A DNA stretch of 39,009 nt from Arcicella sp. (GCA_025454855.1 JALONS010000005.1:1-39009); one strand, 5' to 3'; counted from the first letter of the stretch, positions 17,392 to 32,385 are shown. The notes: a model not told the origin generated them from the letters alone. Program-made: numbers and translations.

Positions 17392-20300
17392 ATGAGAAAG
17401 ACTCTTTTACTCATTTTTGCTACGGTTCTGACAACAACCACTCGACTAATACAAAGCTCCATTTCGGTAGAGCGATTGAATGTATTTTTCCAGATGTTGA
17501 AAAGCCTTTTTACAAAAGTCCGTCCGATGATGAACGGATTTCAGACTATTCACAAAAAGCGACAGTTGTTGCTCAGAGAGCGTTTTGCTACTCGGCAATT
17601 GCTTTTTTATAAATTCTTTCATGCCCGACCGTTCGCATGGATTCTGTGGTTTTTCATGGTTTTAGGTGTTTTACAGACAGCCCATTCACAAACCTGGTCG
17701 GCTAATACTTACCTTACAGGTTGGTTTGGAGATTCCCCTGCTAATACACCGAATGCCACTCCTGCTAATACTGTACCGGGAAGTAGCTTTGTTACAACAG
17801 CAATGACGGCAGGTGCAGGCATTGCACTGACTCACACAACCGAAGGTGGGATTACTATTTTAAGAATGGCTAATGTCAATTCTACCGATTTTACTGCGGC
17901 AGTTACCAATGATGATTATATCACGGCTACTATCACTGTACCAAGCACTGGTAATTTTCAATATAGATTAACGCAGTCAAGAGCCAATACTACAAATACA
18001 GCAAGTGGTGGAAATTTAACGTATAATCTTGTCATAAAAGATTTAACGACCAACGTTTCAACTACTTTTATTTCAAACGCCGCTACGACAACTACGGCTA
18101 CTACTGTAACCGCTCCAACTCCTTATGTATTTACAGCGGGTAGAAGTTATGAACTTAGATGGTATATAAGCACAGGTTCTTCTTCGAGTGTAGTTCGTTC
18201 GTTGGATAATCCGCAGTTATTTTTCCAAAGTGCTTCTTCACCAGCCTACAATGGAGCTTTACCTTGTATTGCTACGAACTCAACGCCTAATTTGCTTACC
18301 AAAGAAAATATTGCGTATGCTAATTTTACGGCAAAACCTTATGCAGGTACACAAGGAGTAGGCACAGTCATAAACGAATCGTGGAAAGTAAAAGCTGATG
18401 CCAATGGGCAATTAGGTTTTTTTCATGGTATTCAAGTTAATGCTTTATTGGGTAATCAAACCATTTGTTTGAATAATACCTCCGACTCACGCCAATTTGC
18501 ACTTTATAGTTATACAGGTAATGTATGTTCTGGTTCATCAATTGCTCCAACGATTATCAATGATGGTATCCCAAATTCACAAACTGGCGGGGGCGAAACC
18601 AACAATCTCAACCCAGCATGGACAGGCTTAACGCCCAACGGTGACTATGTAGTTATTGTAAGCACAACCGTTGGTGCAAACTGTCTTGATTTGTTAAATA
18701 CTTATGCGGCTTACTATGGTAATGTAGTTCAGGTTCCGCCGGTTAATCTTTGTGGGCAAACCGTTTATCAGACAGGTTCTGGTGGGTTCGCAACTGCAGC
18801 CTTGGCAGTTGCCGACAATGGAGTAACTGGGAAAACAGATTATAGATTAGCTCCAAGTACGACATTTAAGCAGATAGCAACCGTTAAAACAGATGCTAAC
18901 GGTAATTTAGGTGTAATTAATACTTTATTTTTAACGGCTCCTCCAGCGGTATTAGCAACTTGTTCTGCTAATACAAGAGTTACCAGAACAAACACCGAAC
19001 AATTATTTTTGAAAGACCCTATTACAGGTGAATGTTCGGGTTCGGCAATTCCTAAAACTCGTAGTGGTGCAAATAGTACTTCTTTCAATCCTGAATGGGT
19101 TGGACTTTTACCCAATACTGATTATTTAATTATATTTACTACCACGATTGACCCACTTTGTTCAGCTTATGTGGCTTCTACGGTGTCATATTATGGTTTC
19201 ACAATACCCAATGGGACATTCACATTTAATTGTGGTTCAGCTACTTCAACGGGTACATTTGTTGCTAATGGTACAGCAGGACAAACAGGTACGCTAACTG
19301 TACCGATTACAGGTGCTACCGCTGGTTTAGCAACTTTTACAGTGGCAGGAACTGGCTTTGTAGGCAGTTTATCTACCATTTTAACAGCTGGTCAAACTTC
19401 GGTTTCGATTCCGATTACCTATGATGGTACTGGCACAGTAGGCACTCGAATTCTTACCGTAACTTCCTCACAAGGTACAGGCTCTTGTACAAAAGGTGTC
19501 TTAGTTGATACCGACTCAGATGGTGATGGGGTGTTAAATAGTATTGACATTGATGATGATAATGATGGGGTTTTGGATACGGTTGAAACTAAATACCCAA
19601 CTTGTACAATTGGCGGAACAAGTGGCGGAGCTGCTACTTGGACTAAAGTTGATGGTAATTCTTTTGCTAATGTAACCCCTGATGGCTATTTGGCGGAATT
19701 AGGAGCTACCTCATTTGCTCGATTTAGGTCTAATATTACTTTTGTGCCAGACGGTTCTAATAGTTTTAGCGTGGAATGGCGACATATTGACAATAATATA
19801 AATACGGCTTCCAGTACTTCTGTTGCCGAAGGTTCTCGTCATTTGGTTGGTCTCACCAATATTGCCAATATTACAACTTTTGAATGGAGTACCAATATGA
19901 TTGGTGTAGGACATTCAGGAGGTACAGCCTTGAGCGAACAGAACGGTGTTGCAACCCCCGGAACACGACCAAGCGTAATCAATCCAACCAATGCTTCTGA
20001 TTATGCCAACGGTAAACTGTTTAAAATGGTTTTAAGCCCTAATCCAGCCGTTACAAATGGCTATATAGGAACATACTATTATGACGGTGTTCAATTCGAC
20101 CAAAGACCAATACCTCTTACAACACTTACCGTTGGTACAACTTATGAGTTAGTAGGTCGCCCATTTACACAAGGCTCTGGATTAGACTATGCTATTGTGA
20201 CTGGTGATACTGACTGTCCCATTGGTAATAATGATATAGATGGTGACGGAATTGTAAACTCGTTAGACCTCGACTCTGACAACGACGGTTGCTCAGATGC

Positions 20301-23300
20301 CTTCGAAGCAGGTGCAACAACCGATAAAACAGCAAATTTTCAATTTACAGGTGCTGTTGGTACTAATGGTTTGGTAAATAGTCTTGAAACGGTTGCGGAT
20401 AATGGCACAATTAATTACAATTCAAAATATGCCACTTATGCACTTGATAACACGAAAGATAGATGTAATTTGGGAGCACCGGGGTGCGTAAGTGCCAACT
20501 TGGTAGCATGGTACAAAGCTGATGCAGGTGTAACAGGTACAACTGCCGTAACCCGTTGGGCAGACCAAATAGGAGGCTACGATGTGATTCAAGCTACTAC
20601 TGGGCATGAGCCAGCCTTACAAACAGCGGACAAAGCCAGTAACTACAATCCGTACTTGAAATTTGATGGTGTAAATGACCATTTAGAATACAAATTAGCC
20701 CGTTTTCTATCCACTTCTGCTTCTGCCAGTGTATTCGGGGCGGGTAGTAATGAGGTAGATAACGGAGGGTATGAAAACTTTGCAGATTTTGGGATAGATA
20801 ATCCACACATGGGTATTCAGAATAATACGTTGATGATGTGGATGAATGGAAGTGTGTTGCCCGGCCCTCAGGTAAACCATACCGTTGATATTACAAAAGA
20901 CCAAAACCAAGTATATGGTTGGAATTGGACGGGCGGAACAAATGGCGGTGGTCAATTACGCCTAAATAGCAATGCTCAGGATTTTGCCAACATGGATTTT
21001 ACCCTTGTAGGAAATGGTGGAACAAGTGATGGTATGTTTACAATCGGTGGTTGGGAAGCCGTAGAAATTTGGAAAGGTAAAATTTATGAAGTAGTAGTGT
21101 ATGATAGGAATTTGACGACTACTGAAAAACAAAAAGTAGATTCCTATTTAGCTATAAAATACGGTTCAACATTAACTGCTAATTATTTGAGTGGTGATGG
21201 TACAACGGTATATGCTGCCAATGGTGGTACTGCAACTGACTACGATTCAAATGTTTTTGGTATTGGTCGTGACGATTGTCAAGGACTGAATCAAAAACAA
21301 TCTAATTCTACTTCTGATGGTTTTGTAACTATTAGTAATGGAGCTTTAGCAGCTAATAATGCAGCCAATACGAATAATTTCACAGCGGATAAAAGTTTTG
21401 AAATGATTGGCGATAATGGATTAACAAAAGATTATGCCGTTGCTTATACACCAACAACATTTACGCCAGCGGGTACATTCTTACGGATGAACCGTATCTG
21501 GAAAGTGGATGAAACAGGTACAGTGGGTACGGTACGTATAACCGTACCGTCAGGAGCAGACAGATTATTAGTAAGTAATTCAGATACTTTTGGAGCTGGT
21601 ACTCAAGAACTGACACTTAATGCAGATGGAAATGGAGGTTTCTACGCTGATGTAAACTTTACTGATGGGGCATTTTTTACTTTTGGTAAAGCACTTACTG
21701 CTCCGGGTTGCGTAACCACTAATCTGAAACTTTGGGTAAAAGCCGATGATTCGGGTATTGCTTCGGGTACAGATGCTATCATAGACCATTCACCCAATGC
21801 TCAAGATATTCCCAAAATTGGTACTACCAATTTGTTACAAGCGGCTGATGCAGCACATAACTTCAATCCATATTTAAGTGGTTTCTCTTCAACAAACTTC
21901 TTTAAAAATATGAATAGCTCATTAGCTCCACAAAATGCTTTTGAGGCATCTGAAGTGACTATGATTGCAGCGGTTCGCCCTAATAGTGCTGGTACTGGGC
22001 GTATTGTAGGTATTGACAACGACGATAATTTTGCATCAGAACCTGATTTGAGTATCAATGCAGGAAAACCAGCTTACTATCGTTATTGGATTTCTACTCA
22101 GAATATCATTCACCCAACGGTAGCAGCTACCAATCAGACGTCTATTTTCTCTGCTCGTACTACTGGTACTAATGCCAGAGTAGGCTTGAACGGTGCTTTT
22201 AACGACCAAGCTATTACCGCTGGCGGTGGGCTTTGGGGAGATATTCTTACACTGGGTTACGGTACTTGGGCAAATGCAGGAGCATTCCCTGGTGATATTC
22301 AAGAGGTAATCTGGTATAAATCTTCTTTGACTGATACAGAAGTTCAGAAAATCCACTCTTACTTGGCGATTAAATACGGTTCAACGTTAGCTCAGAATTA
22401 CCTGAGCGGAAGTGGGGCTACAGTTTACTTAGCCAATGGTGGTACTGCTACTGATTTTGACGCTAATATCTTTGGTATTGGTCGTGACGATTGTCAAGAT
22501 TTGCATCAAAAACAATCTCGTTCTACTTCAAGTAGTATCTTGACTGTTGGTGTTGATAATCAGATAGCTGCCAGCAATGCAACACATACTGGAGGTTTAA
22601 ATACTAATGGTACTTATTTGATTTTTGGAGATAATAATTTGACGGGTACGGCAGCATTCCCAACGGGACCAAGTGCTTGCCCACCTCCACCAAGTAACGA
22701 CAAACGATTAAACAGAGTTTGGAAAGTAACCGAAACTGGAAGTGTAGAATCATCAAAGTTGAGTTTTGATATTTCAGGCTTTGGGTTCAATGTAAATATG
22801 CCAGTTTATATGTTGGTTTCTACAACTTCGGCATTTACTAATTATACAACGGTTCCCATGTCGAACGGTGGAAGTGGAAATATCTTCTCGGTTAATTATG
22901 ATTTTGCGGCTAATTCAAATACCTATATTACGTTTTCAGGTAATACCACACCGCTCACAAACTTATGTACAGGTGGTAGCAAAACCTTGAATTGGTTATC
23001 ATTTGCTCCATTTGATTGGTGGCAATGGGGTACTTCTACCAAAAACTACAACTTAGGTGGTGGGCAATCAGCCAAAGTGACTGTTACAGACCCTAATAAC
23101 ACTATTTTGTATCAGCCAACGCTTGACTGGTATCCTGTGAGTGTGGGTAATTATTTATTCATTCCACGTTATGATAATCAGCCAACTTCAACTATCACAA
23201 CCAAAATTGAATTGGTGAATACGTCTGATATGACCACCAAACAGCCTGCCCAATCAGTAGATTTCAAATTGAAAGATATTGATGGATGGGTTTGGGGTAA

Positions 23301-26300
23301 AGATGTAGTGAATATCTATGGTAAATTAAACGGTGCAACAGTTTATCCTAAACTTTCGCTCAATAAATATACGGCTATTACGCTTGGCAGTCCTGCTTCG
23401 GCAACGGGTTCTATTTGGCCTTGGGACTGGACGGTGCTTGGCGATGCCTATGTTAATTTTGATTCGCCGATTGATGAAGTTTATATTGAATACACTAAAA
23501 ATAATACACTTTTCCCAACGTGGAAAAAGTATAATGATTTAGCCATCGGGCATATCAACATTACTTGCGGTACACCAATTCCAGAAGTAATCACGCCTGA
23601 TAATGTTTATATTTCGAAAGAAGTTTCACCCAAAACGGTTCGTCAGGGTGAGCCATTTACGTACAAATTCACTTTGCAAAACTTAAATTGTGATGCCAAA
23701 ACGGTGAATTTAACGGATGCCTTACCTGCGGGAATCACTTGGAAAGATAGTACGGTTGTGACCACTCTTACGGTTGGAACAACCAATGCTTATGGAAACA
23801 CCGCTAATTTGAATCTTTCAAATATTAGTGTTCCTCCTGGGGTATCGTATATCTATGCTGAAGCGGTAGCTACAGCTACGGGTACATTAAATAACCAAGC
23901 ATCGTTTACGGTTAATGGTAATACCTATCAGTCGGATGAGCCATATACAGCAGGTTCGGCAAATCCAACTCCAGTAACGGTTTTGGCAGCTACTAAAGCT
24001 GACCTTACCATCAGCAAAGCGGTGGATAAGACTACGATTCAGGAAAGTGGTGTTATGAAATATACCTTTACTCTGACCAATAGTGAGCCAACCGACATGA
24101 CGGTATTCTTTGAAGATAATCTTGACAAAGATGCTACTTATGTAGCCAGTTCATTGAGTACACTTTCGGCAAGTTCAACCACGCCACAAGTGAGTGCTTA
24201 CGCAGGAGCAAATAGTATTACCATCAGAGATTTAACCATTCCAGCGAACGGAATACTTACCTTCTCAGTTGATGTAGATGCTAATGCCACAGCCACAGGC
24301 GACACCATTAAAAATATGGCGAGAATTACCGTTGATGCTTCTGAGTTAGGTACTTATCTACAATCTACGTTTAACTCAAATCAAGTTAAAACCATTGTGA
24401 AAGGTGATACAGATGGCGATGGTATAGCAGACAGTGTTGATTTAGATGATGATAATGATGGAATTTTAGATACGGTTGAAAACAACTGCTCTGCATCTAA
24501 TACAGTCTATAATATGGATGCGTCGCAGACTGATTATTCTGGTTTTGGTACAGACGGAGGTTATTTTGATATTAAATATGTTCTTCAAAGTGGTACGGCA
24601 GTTCCTTCATTAGGAAATTCATTTACCATCAGAGTTAACTATTCTGATTTCATCAATAATTTTGGAGCAGACCACAAGTGGATAGGAGCAAGTGGTTTCC
24701 CAGCCACGTATGCAGGTATTGCACCTAACACTGCTACTATATATACTGGTCTGCCTTCAACGAATACTACGACAGAAACGCCTTCTGCTGGTACATTTGA
24801 TGCTCAGTTTAATGGTCTAATTACCTCAAATGCTATCCAAAAATTAGGTACGTTTAATATAAGTATCGGAGCGATTCCTCCTACTGCGGGCTATAACATC
24901 CTAAATCAATCAATTGATATATTCTCGGTACAGAATGCCGCAAGTAGTGCCAATTGGTTGAGTGGTTATTATGCAAGAGTTCAAAATCAGACGGTCATTA
25001 ATCCTGTAAACGGGGCAAGTACCGTAGCATTTTCTGGCAGTCACGGACAGTCGTATATTTATGATTATACAGCATTCTCAAGTACTGCTCCAGCAGGTGT
25101 ATCTAATGCAGGAAATAGAGGGTTAATTGCTCTTAACAATGGTACAATTACCTTTGTTAAGTTATGTGATGAGGACAATGATGGTATTGTCAATTCACTC
25201 GACCTCGATTCAGACGGTGACGGCATTCCAGATAATATCGAAGCACAAACTACTGCTGGTTACATTGCTCCCGGTACAGCTGTCAATTCACAAGGGCTTT
25301 TAACAGCTTACGGCGTAGCTGGAATTACACCAGTAAATACCGATGGTACCGATAATCCAGATTATTTAGATACCGATTCTGATAATGCTCAAGGTAATGA
25401 CACTGCTGAGGCAGGTATTACATTGGCAGGAGCAGATAGTGATGGAGATGGTTTAGATAATGCCGTTGATACTAACGATAATGCTTTTGGTCCTGTTAAT
25501 GCAGGAATAACAAACCCTGCCACTACTTATCCTAATGGTAATTCTACGGCAGAAGTAGATTATCGTGATAACACCGCTTCGTTTGTGTTTAATTGTAGTT
25601 CTCCTACGTTTAGCGGTTCGTTTATTGCAAATGGTACGGGCGGACAATCTGGTTCAGTTACTATTGGTTTAATCAATGCCACTGCTGGTGCCGCAACATT
25701 CAATGTAACTGGTACAGGTTTCACAGGTACGCTTTCTACTACATTGACGGCTAATCAAGCTACGGTTACAATACCGATAACTTATGACGGAGCAGGAACT
25801 GCAGGAGCAAGAATATTAACGGTAACATCGCCACAGGGTTCAAGTTCTTGTACACCGAGTGTGACAGTAACGGCTCCAGTAGCATCATTTACATTCAGTT
25901 GTGGTAGTCCTACTATTTCTGGAACATTTGTAAATAATGGTGCATCACAAAATGGTTCTGTAACAATAAACCTCACAGGTACAACACTGGGTAGTGCCAC
26001 ATTCAACCTTGTAGGAGCTGATTTTACAGGAACACTTACAACAACGCTGACCACTGGACAGACATCAGTAACGATTCCTATTACTTATGATGGAACTGGT
26101 CTTGCAGGAGTTCAATCTCTCACGATTACTTCTCCGCAAGGCACTGGAGCGTGTGCTGTGAATGTCACAGTAAGTGCTTCTGACCAAGATAACGATGGTT
26201 TGACAGATGCCGAAGAAGCATTGATTGGGACAGACCCAACGAAAAAAGATACAGACGGTGATGGTATTGATGATAACATTGAAGTTGGAGCTGATAAAAC

Positions 26301-29300
26301 CTACACCGTAGGGGTTGATACCAATCCGTTGGATAGAGATACTGACGATGATGGATTGAGTGATGGAACTGAAACGGGTGTAGATGGTATCTACACTGTT
26401 GGTACTGATACCAATCCATTGAATAATGATACTGATAATGACGGTATTCAAGATGGTACTGAGAAAGGAGTTACTACTCCATTGGCTGACCCAGACGGTG
26501 CAGGTCCAATATTAGGAACCAATACAACCACTTTCATACCTGATGCCGACTCTACTACCACTACTGACCCATTAGATAGCGATTCAGACAATGATGGTTT
26601 ATCCGATGGTACAGAAGATACTAATAAAAACGGTAAGCAAGATAATCCAGTAATTGGTAATTCTACGACTGTTGGAAGCGGTGAAACTGACCCATCAGAC
26701 CCTGATTCTGATACTGATGGTTTGACAGATGGCAACGAAGTTTTAGTTCGCTTAACGAACCCGATGGATACGGATACTGATAACGGTGGTACGAACGATA
26801 AACAAGAAACCATTGATGGTACGAATCCAAGAGTAGGTTTTGGAGCGGATGATTTAGATGGTGATTCTGATAATGACGGAATAGGAGGACGTGCCGAATT
26901 GTTGTTAGGTACTGACCCACAAAATCCAGATACAGATAACGACGGACTCAACGACGGAGCAGAGGTAGGTACAGATGGTGTCTATAATGTAGGTGTAGAT
27001 ACTAATCCATTAGATAGAGATACCGACGATGATGGTTTAAGTGACGGCAATGAGAAAAATGGAACTGGATTGTTAGCGGCTTATGGTCCTACCAATCCAT
27101 TGAACGGTGACACTGACGGTGATGGTATCAAAGATGGAACGGAAGTAGGGGTTGTGGTTAGAATCAACGGTGGCGTTTCTGCTCCAGGTGGAAAACTATT
27201 TACGGGTACAAGTATTTCAAGTCCCAATTTTGTAATTGACCAAGACCCACTGACCAAAACAGACCCTACGAAGGCAGATTCTGATAATGATGGAATTGCT
27301 GATGGGGTAGAAGATGCCAATAAAAATGGTTTACAAGATGCTCCAATCATCGGAGGAACGGGTACTACAGGAAGCGGTGAAACCAGTGCGTCCAATCCAG
27401 ATTCGGACGGTGACGGATTGACAGACGGTAATGAGAAAAATGGAACGGGTACTAATGCAGGAAAAATCACCAATCCGATGGATACTGATACTGATGATGG
27501 TGGTACAGATGACGGTCAGGAAATTACTGATGGTACGAACCCTGCAGCTGGAAATGGTAGTGATGATAATGCAGGCGACCCAGATAACGACGGATTGACT
27601 ACTGCTCAAGAAAAAACACTGGGTACCAATCCAAATGTAGCAGATACAGATGGTGACGGTATCAATGATGGAGTTGAAGTAGGTATAGACGGTATTTATA
27701 ACGCTGGTACTGACACAAACCCACTTGATGCTGATACTGATGATGACGGTTTGAGTGATGGTAATGAGAAAAATGGAACAGGTCCGTTGGCTACCATTGG
27801 AACCACCAATCCATTGAATGCAGATACTGATGGTGATGGAATTAAAGATGGAACTGAGGTAGGTATCGCAACGCCGATTGCTGGTGGTACTTCGGGAAGT
27901 TCAACTTTCACGGGTACAAATCCAGCGAATTTTGTTCCTGATGCTGACCCATTGACTAAAACCAATCCGAAAATAACAGATTCTGATTTGGATGGTATCG
28001 CCGATGGTGTAGAAGATGCCAATAAAAACGGTAAACAAGATAATCCAGTAATTGGAACATCAACGACCGTAGGAAGTGGTGAAACGGATGCCACTAATCC
28101 AGATTCAGACGGTGATACTTTATTAGACGGTGCAGAGTTATCGGGTAATGGTGTTGGTAAAATTACCAATCCAATGGATAAAGACACCGATAATGGAGGT
28201 ACTAATGATAACAAAGAATTAACGGATGGTACAAATCCTTCTGTAGGTAATCCAACGGATGACTTTGATGCTGATAATGACGGAGATGGTCTAACAAACG
28301 TAGAAGAAGCAACACTTGGTACAAATCCAAACGTAGCTGATACCGATGGTGACGGTCTTAACGACTTAGCCGAAATCGGAGCGGATAAAGTGTATAACGC
28401 TGGTACTGATACCAATCCACTTGATGCTGATACCGATGATGATGGTTTGAGTGATGGCGTTGAGAAGAACGGAACTGGTCCGTTAGCCGCTTATGGTACT
28501 ACCAATCCATTGAATGCTGATACTGACGGTGATGGAATTAAAGATGGAGTTGAAGCAGGATTAACCGCTGGTGTTACTGACCCAGACGGTGCAGGACCTT
28601 TATTAGGAACAACAGGCTTTGTTGCCGATGCTGACCCTGCCACTAAAACAAATCCAAAATTAGCGGATACGGATGGTGATGGATTAGCTGATGGCGTAGA
28701 AGATGCCAACAAAAACGGTAAGCAAGACAATCCTGTAATTGGTAATTCTACTACCGTAGGAAGTGGAGAAACCGACCCCAATAACGCAGATTCAGACGGT
28801 GATACTCTTACCGATGGAAACGAAGTGAACGGAACGGGTACTTCGGCTGGTAAGCCATCAAATCCAATGGATACCGATTCAGATAATGGAGGAATCTCCG
28901 ATGATAAAGAAATTGGCTTCGGAGGAAATCCTCTATTAGTTGCCGATGATAAAGATACCGACGGAGATGGTGTACCAGATATTGCAGATACTGACGATGA
29001 TAACGATGGAATTTTAGACACGGTTGAAGGAAGTATTGATACAGACGGAGACGGTATTCCTAACAGTGCTGACTTAGATTCTGATAACGATGGTATCAAT
29101 GATGTAAGAGAAGCCAATGGTACTGATGCTAATAACGACGGTATTTTGGATGGAACACCATCAACAACTACTGGTGCAATTGGAACGGGCTTGACCCCAC
29201 CAGATACAGACAGTGACGGTGTAAAAGATTTCTTGGATTTGGATGCTGATAACGATGCCCTCAGTGATTTAGCAGAAAGTGGTTATCCTACCGCTGATGC

Positions 29301-32300
29301 CAATAATGATGGCGTAGCTGATGGTCCAGATACGGATGGTGATGGTATCGTAAATAGTGCCGATAGCAAAGTAGGATTTGGGGATTTGAATGACCCAGCT
29401 CCTAAAAATACGGATGGTGTTGATAATCCAGATTATCGTGATTTAGATAGTAATAACGATAACAGATTTGATATTGTAGATGCTGGCAAAGGTATTTTAG
29501 ACGGTAATAATGACGGTAAAATTGATAATCCAACCGACCCTGATGGAGACGGTATTGCCAACAACGCAGGATTAGATACCAAACCAACTTTATTCGGTGG
29601 TTTACCTGCTCCTGACTCTGACGGAGACGGAATTCCAAACTATGCCGATAACGATGATGATAATGATGGAATCTTAGATACCGTAGAAGGAACAATCGAT
29701 ACGGATGGGGATGGTATTCCAAATAATCTCGATTTAGATTCTGATAACGATGGCATCAATGATGTTCGTGAAGCAAACGGGGTGGATATCAACAATGATG
29801 GTCTTGCCGACGGTACGCCAAACCCAATAACGGGTGAGATAGTTACTGGAGGCTTAACCCCACCTGATACTGACGCAGATGGTGTAAAAGATATTGTTGA
29901 TTTAGATACGGATAATGATGGAGTTAGTGACCTCATCGAAGGTGGTAGCGGAGGATTAGATGCTGATAACGATGGTGTTGCAGATGGTCCAGATTCAGAC
30001 GGTGATGGTATCGTGAATAGTGTAGATGGTAAAGTGGGTTATGGTGATTTGAATGACCTACTTCCCAAAAATACGGACGGTGCCGACCAACCAGATTTTA
30101 GAGATTTAGACAGCAATAACGATAACAAGTTCGATATTTTAGGTATCGGAAAAGCTGGTTTAGACCTTAACAATGATGGTAGAATTGATAATCCAACTGA
30201 CCCCGACGGCGATGGTATTGCCAATAATGGTGGTTGTGATACTAAACCTTTAGTATTCGGTGGTATTCCTTCGTTGGATACTGACGGTGACGGAATCCCG
30301 AATTCATCCGATACTGATGATGACAACGATGGTATCTTAGATGCAGTGGAAGGTGTTACTGATACTGATGGCGACGGTATTCCGAATAGTGTCGATTTAG
30401 ATTCTGATAACGATGGTATTAATGATGTTCGTGAAGCAGACGGTATTGATAATAATAATGATGGTATTGCTGATGGTACTCCAAATACTCAAGGAGCTCC
30501 AGTGGCGGGTGGTCTTACACCTCCTGATACTGACGGTGACGGTGTAAGAGATTACTTAGACTTAGATTCTGATAATGATGCTCTCAGTGATTTATTAGAA
30601 AACGGAGCGAGTGTAATTGATGCCAACAACGACGGTGTAGTAGATGGACCTGATGACGATGGCGATGGTATAATGAACTCTGCTGACTCTAAGGCATCGT
30701 TCGGAGACCAGAACGACCCTCTTCCTAAAAATACCGATGGAATTGATAATCCTGATTATCGTGATTTGGATAGTAACAACGACGGATTGGCAGATATCAA
30801 AGGAACAAATTTTGTCAATTTGGATGTAAACGGAGACGGTAAAATTGATAGTCCACTCGACCCTGATGGTGATGGTATTGCCAACAATGGAGGTTTAGAT
30901 AGCAAACCAACGTCATTCGGTGGTTTAGCTTCGCCAGATACCGACGGTGATGGTATTCCAGATAATGTAGATGTGGATGATGATAATGACGGTGTTTTAG
31001 ATACCGTAGAGGGAACAACTGACACCGATGGTGACGGTATTCCAAATAGTAAAGATTTGGATTCTGATAACGATGGTATCAATGATGTTCGTGAAGCCAA
31101 CGGTACGGATGCCAACAATGATGGTATTTCAGACGGTACGCCAAACGCACAAGGAGCAACGGTATCGACAGGTCTGACACCACCAGATACGGATGGAGAC
31201 GGAGTTCGTGATATGTTTGACTTAGACTCTGACAATGACGCACAAAGTGACTTAGTTGAAAGTGGCAGCGGTGCTACTGATGCCGACAAAGACGGTGTAG
31301 CTGAAGGTCCAGACTCAGACGGAGATGGTATTGTAGATTCTGCCGATGGTAAATTAGGTTTTGGTGACTTAAATGACCCAATGCCGAAAAATACCGACGG
31401 CACCGACCAACCAGACTTCCGTGATGTAGATAGTAATAATGACGGTACGAAAGACATCATTGATGCGGGTAAAGGTGCTTTAGATTTGAACGGAGACGGA
31501 AAAATTGACAGCCCAATTGACCCAGACGGTGACGGTATCGCCAACAATGGTGGATTAGATGACAAGCCAACAGTATTCGGAGGTTTAGGAATTTCGTCAA
31601 GCTCTGTAAAAATTACGGCAAAAGTATTCTTGCAAGGAGCTGCTACTTTGGTAAATGCACCATTTACAGCAAATCCTGACGGAATGATGCGTACTGATTT
31701 GAAAAATATCTTGCCAGTAACAGAACCATATTCTGGATTAGGATTTACAAACGTAACCGTGAAAGCAGGTACGCCAGTATTCACAGGTACAGGAAATGAC
31801 GCTATTGTGGATTGGATTTTAGTTGAACTGCGTTCTGCTACTTCTTCAAGTACAGTGGTGGCTCGTCAGGCAGGATTATTACAAAAAGATGGTGACATCG
31901 TAGATATTGATGGCGTATCTCCACTCACGATTAACGTGCCGAACGGTAACTACTTCGTAGCAGTTCGTCATAGAAATCACTTAGGAGCAATGGCTACCAA
32001 TGCTATGCCACTGAATCTAATTCCGAGTGTGGTTGATTTTACTTCAAATACCCTATCAGTATTTGGTTCAAATGCTCAAGTAGTGATTGGTGGTAAGAAT
32101 CATCTATGGGCTGGAAATGCGAATATTAACTCGAATGTGATTGCCCAAGGAGGTAGTAGTGATAGAAGTACAGTAACTAATGCTGTTACGGGCGAATCTG
32201 GAAATACGGGTGGTGTGAATACCTATATCTTAAATGGATATTCAGCCACAGACGTAAACATGGATGGTAAAACGATTGCCAAAGGAACGAATGCCGATAA

Positions 32301-32385
32301 CACGATAATACTCAATATTATCTTGGGCTACCTGAGCAATTCAGCGGCAGCAAATGTATTTATTATCACACAACAACTTCCTTAA
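17392..32385 (+). CDS. Giant secreted multidomain calcium-repeat surface protein (4997 residues)
   Basis: A secreted adhesin-like protein; no enzyme motif is seen. The main signal peptide ends at about residue 99 ([19 protein letters not shown], then QTW). Either the signal is very long or translation starts at M46/M47 (17527/17530). Order of parts, by approximate residue: N-domain 100-285; a duplicated 150-residue domain 285-605; a beta-domain FNCGS type (605-703) repeated at 2730-2830 and 2832-2930; two LamG/concanavalin-like domains (1032 and 1440 onward), each followed by a GIGRDDCQ domain; a WWQWG-containing domain 1860-2063; two DUF11-like domains 2065-2340; scattered then massed TSP3-type DxDxDG calcium repeats (2931-4733); and a C-terminal module 4734-4997 shared with the next two proteins. 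There is no type IX secretion C-terminal domain motif. It is likely surface exposed and calcium-stiffened. Confidence 0.9.
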   Translation: MRKTLLLIFATVLTTTTRLIQSSISVERLNVFFQMLKSLFTKVRPMMNGFQTIHKKRQLLLRERFATRQLLFYKFFHARPFAWILWFFMVLGVLQTAHSQTWSANTYLTGWFGDSPANTPNATPANTVPGSSFVTTAMTAGAGIALTHTTEGGITILRMANVNSTDFTAAVTNDDYITATITVPSTGNFQYRLTQSRANTTNTASGGNLTYNLVIKDLTTNVSTTFISNAATTTTATTVTAPTPYVFTAGRSYELRWYISTGSSSSVVRSLDNPQLFFQSASSPAYNGALPCIATNSTPNLLTKENIAYANFTAKPYAGTQGVGTVINESWKVKADANGQLGFFHGIQVNALLGNQTICLNNTSDSRQFALYSYTGNVCSGSSIAPTIINDGIPNSQTGGGETNNLNPAWTGLTPNGDYVVIVSTTVGANCLDLLNTYAAYYGNVVQVPPVNLCGQTVYQTGSGGFATAALAVADNGVTGKTDYRLAPSTTFKQIATVKTDANGNLGVINTLFLTAPPAVLATCSANTRVTRTNTEQLFLKDPITGECSGSAIPKTRSGANSTSFNPEWVGLLPNTDYLIIFTTTIDPLCSAYVASTVSYYGFTIPNGTFTFNCGSATSTGTFVANGTAGQTGTLTVPITGATAGLATFTVAGTGFVGSLSTILTAGQTSVSIPITYDGTGTVGTRILTVTSSQGTGSCTKGVLVDTDSDGDGVLNSIDIDDDNDGVLDTVETKYPTCTIGGTSGGAATWTKVDGNSFANVTPDGYLAELGATSFARFRSNITFVPDGSNSFSVEWRHIDNNINTASSTSVAEGSRHLVGLTNIANITTFEWSTNMIGVGHSGGTALSEQNGVATPGTRPSVINPTNASDYANGKLFKMVLSPNPAVTNGYIGTYYYDGVQFDQRPIPLTTLTVGTTYELVGRPFTQGSGLDYAIVTGDTDCPIGNNDIDGDGIVNSLDLDSDNDGCSDAFEAGATTDKTANFQFTGAVGTNGLVNSLETVADNGTINYNSKYATYALDNTKDRCNLGAPGCVSANLVAWYKADAGVTGTTAVTRWADQIGGYDVIQATTGHEPALQTADKASNYNPYLKFDGVNDHLEYKLARFLSTSASASVFGAGSNEVDNGGYENFADFGIDNPHMGIQNNTLMMWMNGSVLPGPQVNHTVDITKDQNQVYGWNWTGGTNGGGQLRLNSNAQDFANMDFTLVGNGGTSDGMFTIGGWEAVEIWKGKIYEVVVYDRNLTTTEKQKVDSYLAIKYGSTLTANYLSGDGTTVYAANGGTATDYDSNVFGIGRDDCQGLNQKQSNSTSDGFVTISNGALAANNAANTNNFTADKSFEMIGDNGLTKDYAVAYTPTTFTPAGTFLRMNRIWKVDETGTVGTVRITVPSGADRLLVSNSDTFGAGTQELTLNADGNGGFYADVNFTDGAFFTFGKALTAPGCVTTNLKLWVKADDSGIASGTDAIIDHSPNAQDIPKIGTTNLLQAADAAHNFNPYLSGFSSTNFFKNMNSSLAPQNAFEASEVTMIAAVRPNSAGTGRIVGIDNDDNFASEPDLSINAGKPAYYRYWISTQNIIHPTVAATNQTSIFSARTTGTNARVGLNGAFNDQAITAGGGLWGDILTLGYGTWANAGAFPGDIQEVIWYKSSLTDTEVQKIHSYLAIKYGSTLAQNYLSGSGATVYLANGGTATDFDANIFGIGRDDCQDLHQKQSRSTSSSILTVGVDNQIAASNATHTGGLNTNGTYLIFGDNNLTGTAAFPTGPSACPPPPSNDKRLNRVWKVTETGSVESSKLSFDISGFGFNVNMPVYMLVSTTSAFTNYTTVPMSNGGSGNIFSVNYDFAANSNTYITFSGNTTPLTNLCTGGSKTLNWLSFAPFDWWQWGTSTKNYNLGGGQSAKVTVTDPNNTILYQPTLDWYPVSVGNYLFIPRYDNQPTSTITTKIELVNTSDMTTKQPAQSVDFKLKDIDGWVWGKDVVNIYGKLNGATVYPKLSLNKYTAITLGSPASATGSIWPWDWTVLGDAYVNFDSPIDEVYIEYTKNNTLFPTWKKYNDLAIGHINITCGTPIPEVITPDNVYISKEVSPKTVRQGEPFTYKFTLQNLNCDAKTVNLTDALPAGITWKDSTVVTTLTVGTTNAYGNTANLNLSNISVPPGVSYIYAEAVATATGTLNNQASFTVNGNTYQSDEPYTAGSANPTPVTVLAATKADLTISKAVDKTTIQESGVMKYTFTLTNSEPTDMTVFFEDNLDKDATYVASSLSTLSASSTTPQVSAYAGANSITIRDLTIPANGILTFSVDVDANATATGDTIKNMARITVDASELGTYLQSTFNSNQVKTIVKGDTDGDGIADSVDLDDDNDGILDTVENNCSASNTVYNMDASQTDYSGFGTDGGYFDIKYVLQSGTAVPSLGNSFTIRVNYSDFINNFGADHKWIGASGFPATYAGIAPNTATIYTGLPSTNTTTETPSAGTFDAQFNGLITSNAIQKLGTFNISIGAIPPTAGYNILNQSIDIFSVQNAASSANWLSGYYARVQNQTVINPVNGASTVAFSGSHGQSYIYDYTAFSSTAPAGVSNAGNRGLIALNNGTITFVKLCDEDNDGIVNSLDLDSDGDGIPDNIEAQTTAGYIAPGTAVNSQGLLTAYGVAGITPVNTDGTDNPDYLDTDSDNAQGNDTAEAGITLAGADSDGDGLDNAVDTNDNAFGPVNAGITNPATTYPNGNSTAEVDYRDNTASFVFNCSSPTFSGSFIANGTGGQSGSVTIGLINATAGAATFNVTGTGFTGTLSTTLTANQATVTIPITYDGAGTAGARILTVTSPQGSSSCTPSVTVTAPVASFTFSCGSPTISGTFVNNGASQNGSVTINLTGTTLGSATFNLVGADFTGTLTTTLTTGQTSVTIPITYDGTGLAGVQSLTITSPQGTGACAVNVTVSASDQDNDGLTDAEEALIGTDPTKKDTDGDGIDDNIEVGADKTYTVGVDTNPLDRDTDDDGLSDGTETGVDGIYTVGTDTNPLNNDTDNDGIQDGTEKGVTTPLADPDGAGPILGTNTTTFIPDADSTTTTDPLDSDSDNDGLSDGTEDTNKNGKQDNPVIGNSTTVGSGETDPSDPDSDTDGLTDGNEVLVRLTNPMDTDTDNGGTNDKQETIDGTNPRVGFGADDLDGDSDNDGIGGRAELLLGTDPQNPDTDNDGLNDGAEVGTDGVYNVGVDTNPLDRDTDDDGLSDGNEKNGTGLLAAYGPTNPLNGDTDGDGIKDGTEVGVVVRINGGVSAPGGKLFTGTSISSPNFVIDQDPLTKTDPTKADSDNDGIADGVEDANKNGLQDAPIIGGTGTTGSGETSASNPDSDGDGLTDGNEKNGTGTNAGKITNPMDTDTDDGGTDDGQEITDGTNPAAGNGSDDNAGDPDNDGLTTAQEKTLGTNPNVADTDGDGINDGVEVGIDGIYNAGTDTNPLDADTDDDGLSDGNEKNGTGPLATIGTTNPLNADTDGDGIKDGTEVGIATPIAGGTSGSSTFTGTNPANFVPDADPLTKTNPKITDSDLDGIADGVEDANKNGKQDNPVIGTSTTVGSGETDATNPDSDGDTLLDGAELSGNGVGKITNPMDKDTDNGGTNDNKELTDGTNPSVGNPTDDFDADNDGDGLTNVEEATLGTNPNVADTDGDGLNDLAEIGADKVYNAGTDTNPLDADTDDDGLSDGVEKNGTGPLAAYGTTNPLNADTDGDGIKDGVEAGLTAGVTDPDGAGPLLGTTGFVADADPATKTNPKLADTDGDGLADGVEDANKNGKQDNPVIGNSTTVGSGETDPNNADSDGDTLTDGNEVNGTGTSAGKPSNPMDTDSDNGGISDDKEIGFGGNPLLVADDKDTDGDGVPDIADTDDDNDGILDTVEGSIDTDGDGIPNSADLDSDNDGINDVREANGTDANNDGILDGTPSTTTGAIGTGLTPPDTDSDGVKDFLDLDADNDALSDLAESGYPTADANNDGVADGPDTDGDGIVNSADSKVGFGDLNDPAPKNTDGVDNPDYRDLDSNNDNRFDIVDAGKGILDGNNDGKIDNPTDPDGDGIANNAGLDTKPTLFGGLPAPDSDGDGIPNYADNDDDNDGILDTVEGTIDTDGDGIPNNLDLDSDNDGINDVREANGVDINNDGLADGTPNPITGEIVTGGLTPPDTDADGVKDIVDLDTDNDGVSDLIEGGSGGLDADNDGVADGPDSDGDGIVNSVDGKVGYGDLNDLLPKNTDGADQPDFRDLDSNNDNKFDILGIGKAGLDLNNDGRIDNPTDPDGDGIANNGGCDTKPLVFGGIPSLDTDGDGIPNSSDTDDDNDGILDAVEGVTDTDGDGIPNSVDLDSDNDGINDVREADGIDNNNDGIADGTPNTQGAPVAGGLTPPDTDGDGVRDYLDLDSDNDALSDLLENGASVIDANNDGVVDGPDDDGDGIMNSADSKASFGDQNDPLPKNTDGIDNPDYRDLDSNNDGLADIKGTNFVNLDVNGDGKIDSPLDPDGDGIANNGGLDSKPTSFGGLASPDTDGDGIPDNVDVDDDNDGVLDTVEGTTDTDGDGIPNSKDLDSDNDGINDVREANGTDANNDGISDGTPNAQGATVSTGLTPPDTDGDGVRDMFDLDSDNDAQSDLVESGSGATDADKDGVAEGPDSDGDGIVDSADGKLGFGDLNDPMPKNTDGTDQPDFRDVDSNNDGTKDIIDAGKGALDLNGDGKIDSPIDPDGDGIANNGGLDDKPTVFGGLGISSSSVKITAKVFLQGAATLVNAPFTANPDGMMRTDLKNILPVTEPYSGLGFTNVTVKAGTPVFTGTGNDAIVDWILVELRSATSSSTVVARQAGLLQKDGDIVDIDGVSPLTINVPNGNYFVAVRHRNHLGAMATNAMPLNLIPSVVDFTSNTLSVFGSNAQVVIGGKNHLWAGNANINSNVIAQGGSSDRSTVTNAVTGESGNTGGVNTYILNGYSATDVNMDGKTIAKGTNADNTIILNIILGYLSNSAAANVFIITQQLP
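26182..28953 (+). repeat. TSP3 super-repeat array type 1 (four copies, about 695 bp each)
   Basis: Within the giant gene, a composite unit repeats four times. Each unit includes DTDGDGIxDGxEVG, [15 protein letters not shown], [16 protein letters not shown], GSGETDPxNPDSDGD and [14 protein letters not shown]. The anchor GGT of the NKNG motif is at 26632, 27328, 28030 and 28717, spacings of 696, 702 and 687 bp, all multiples of three. Each unit holds several calcium-binding DxDxDG loops. One unit-like stretch also occurs in the third large protein (35753-36240). Confidence 0.9.
28954..31590 (+). repeat. TSP3 super-repeat array type 2 (four copies, about 660 bp each)
   Basis: A different composite unit follows directly and also repeats four times: [87 protein letters not shown], then KPTxFGGL. 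The VEG anchor lies at 29023, 29683, 30346 and 31006, spacings of 660, 663 and 660 bp. The near-constant length suggests unit-wise duplication. Confidence 0.92.

Noticed and set aside
26182-31590. CRISPR-like regular spacing
   Set aside because: The periodicity is in frame (multiples of three) within one open reading frame, with protein-level conservation and no constant short repeat with unique spacers.
26065-31784. Long minus-strand open frames opposite the TSP3 arrays (up to 342 codons)
   Set aside because: They are serine/proline-rich mirror images of Asp-Gly-rich codons (GAT/GAC/GGT read backwards) with no start context or family likeness. The plus-strand repeat protein explains them.
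31591-32385. Type IX secretion C-terminal sorting domain at the end of the giant protein
   Set aside because: The typical YPNP-type motif and terminal Lys-rich strand are not visible; the tail is the shared 265-residue module instead.
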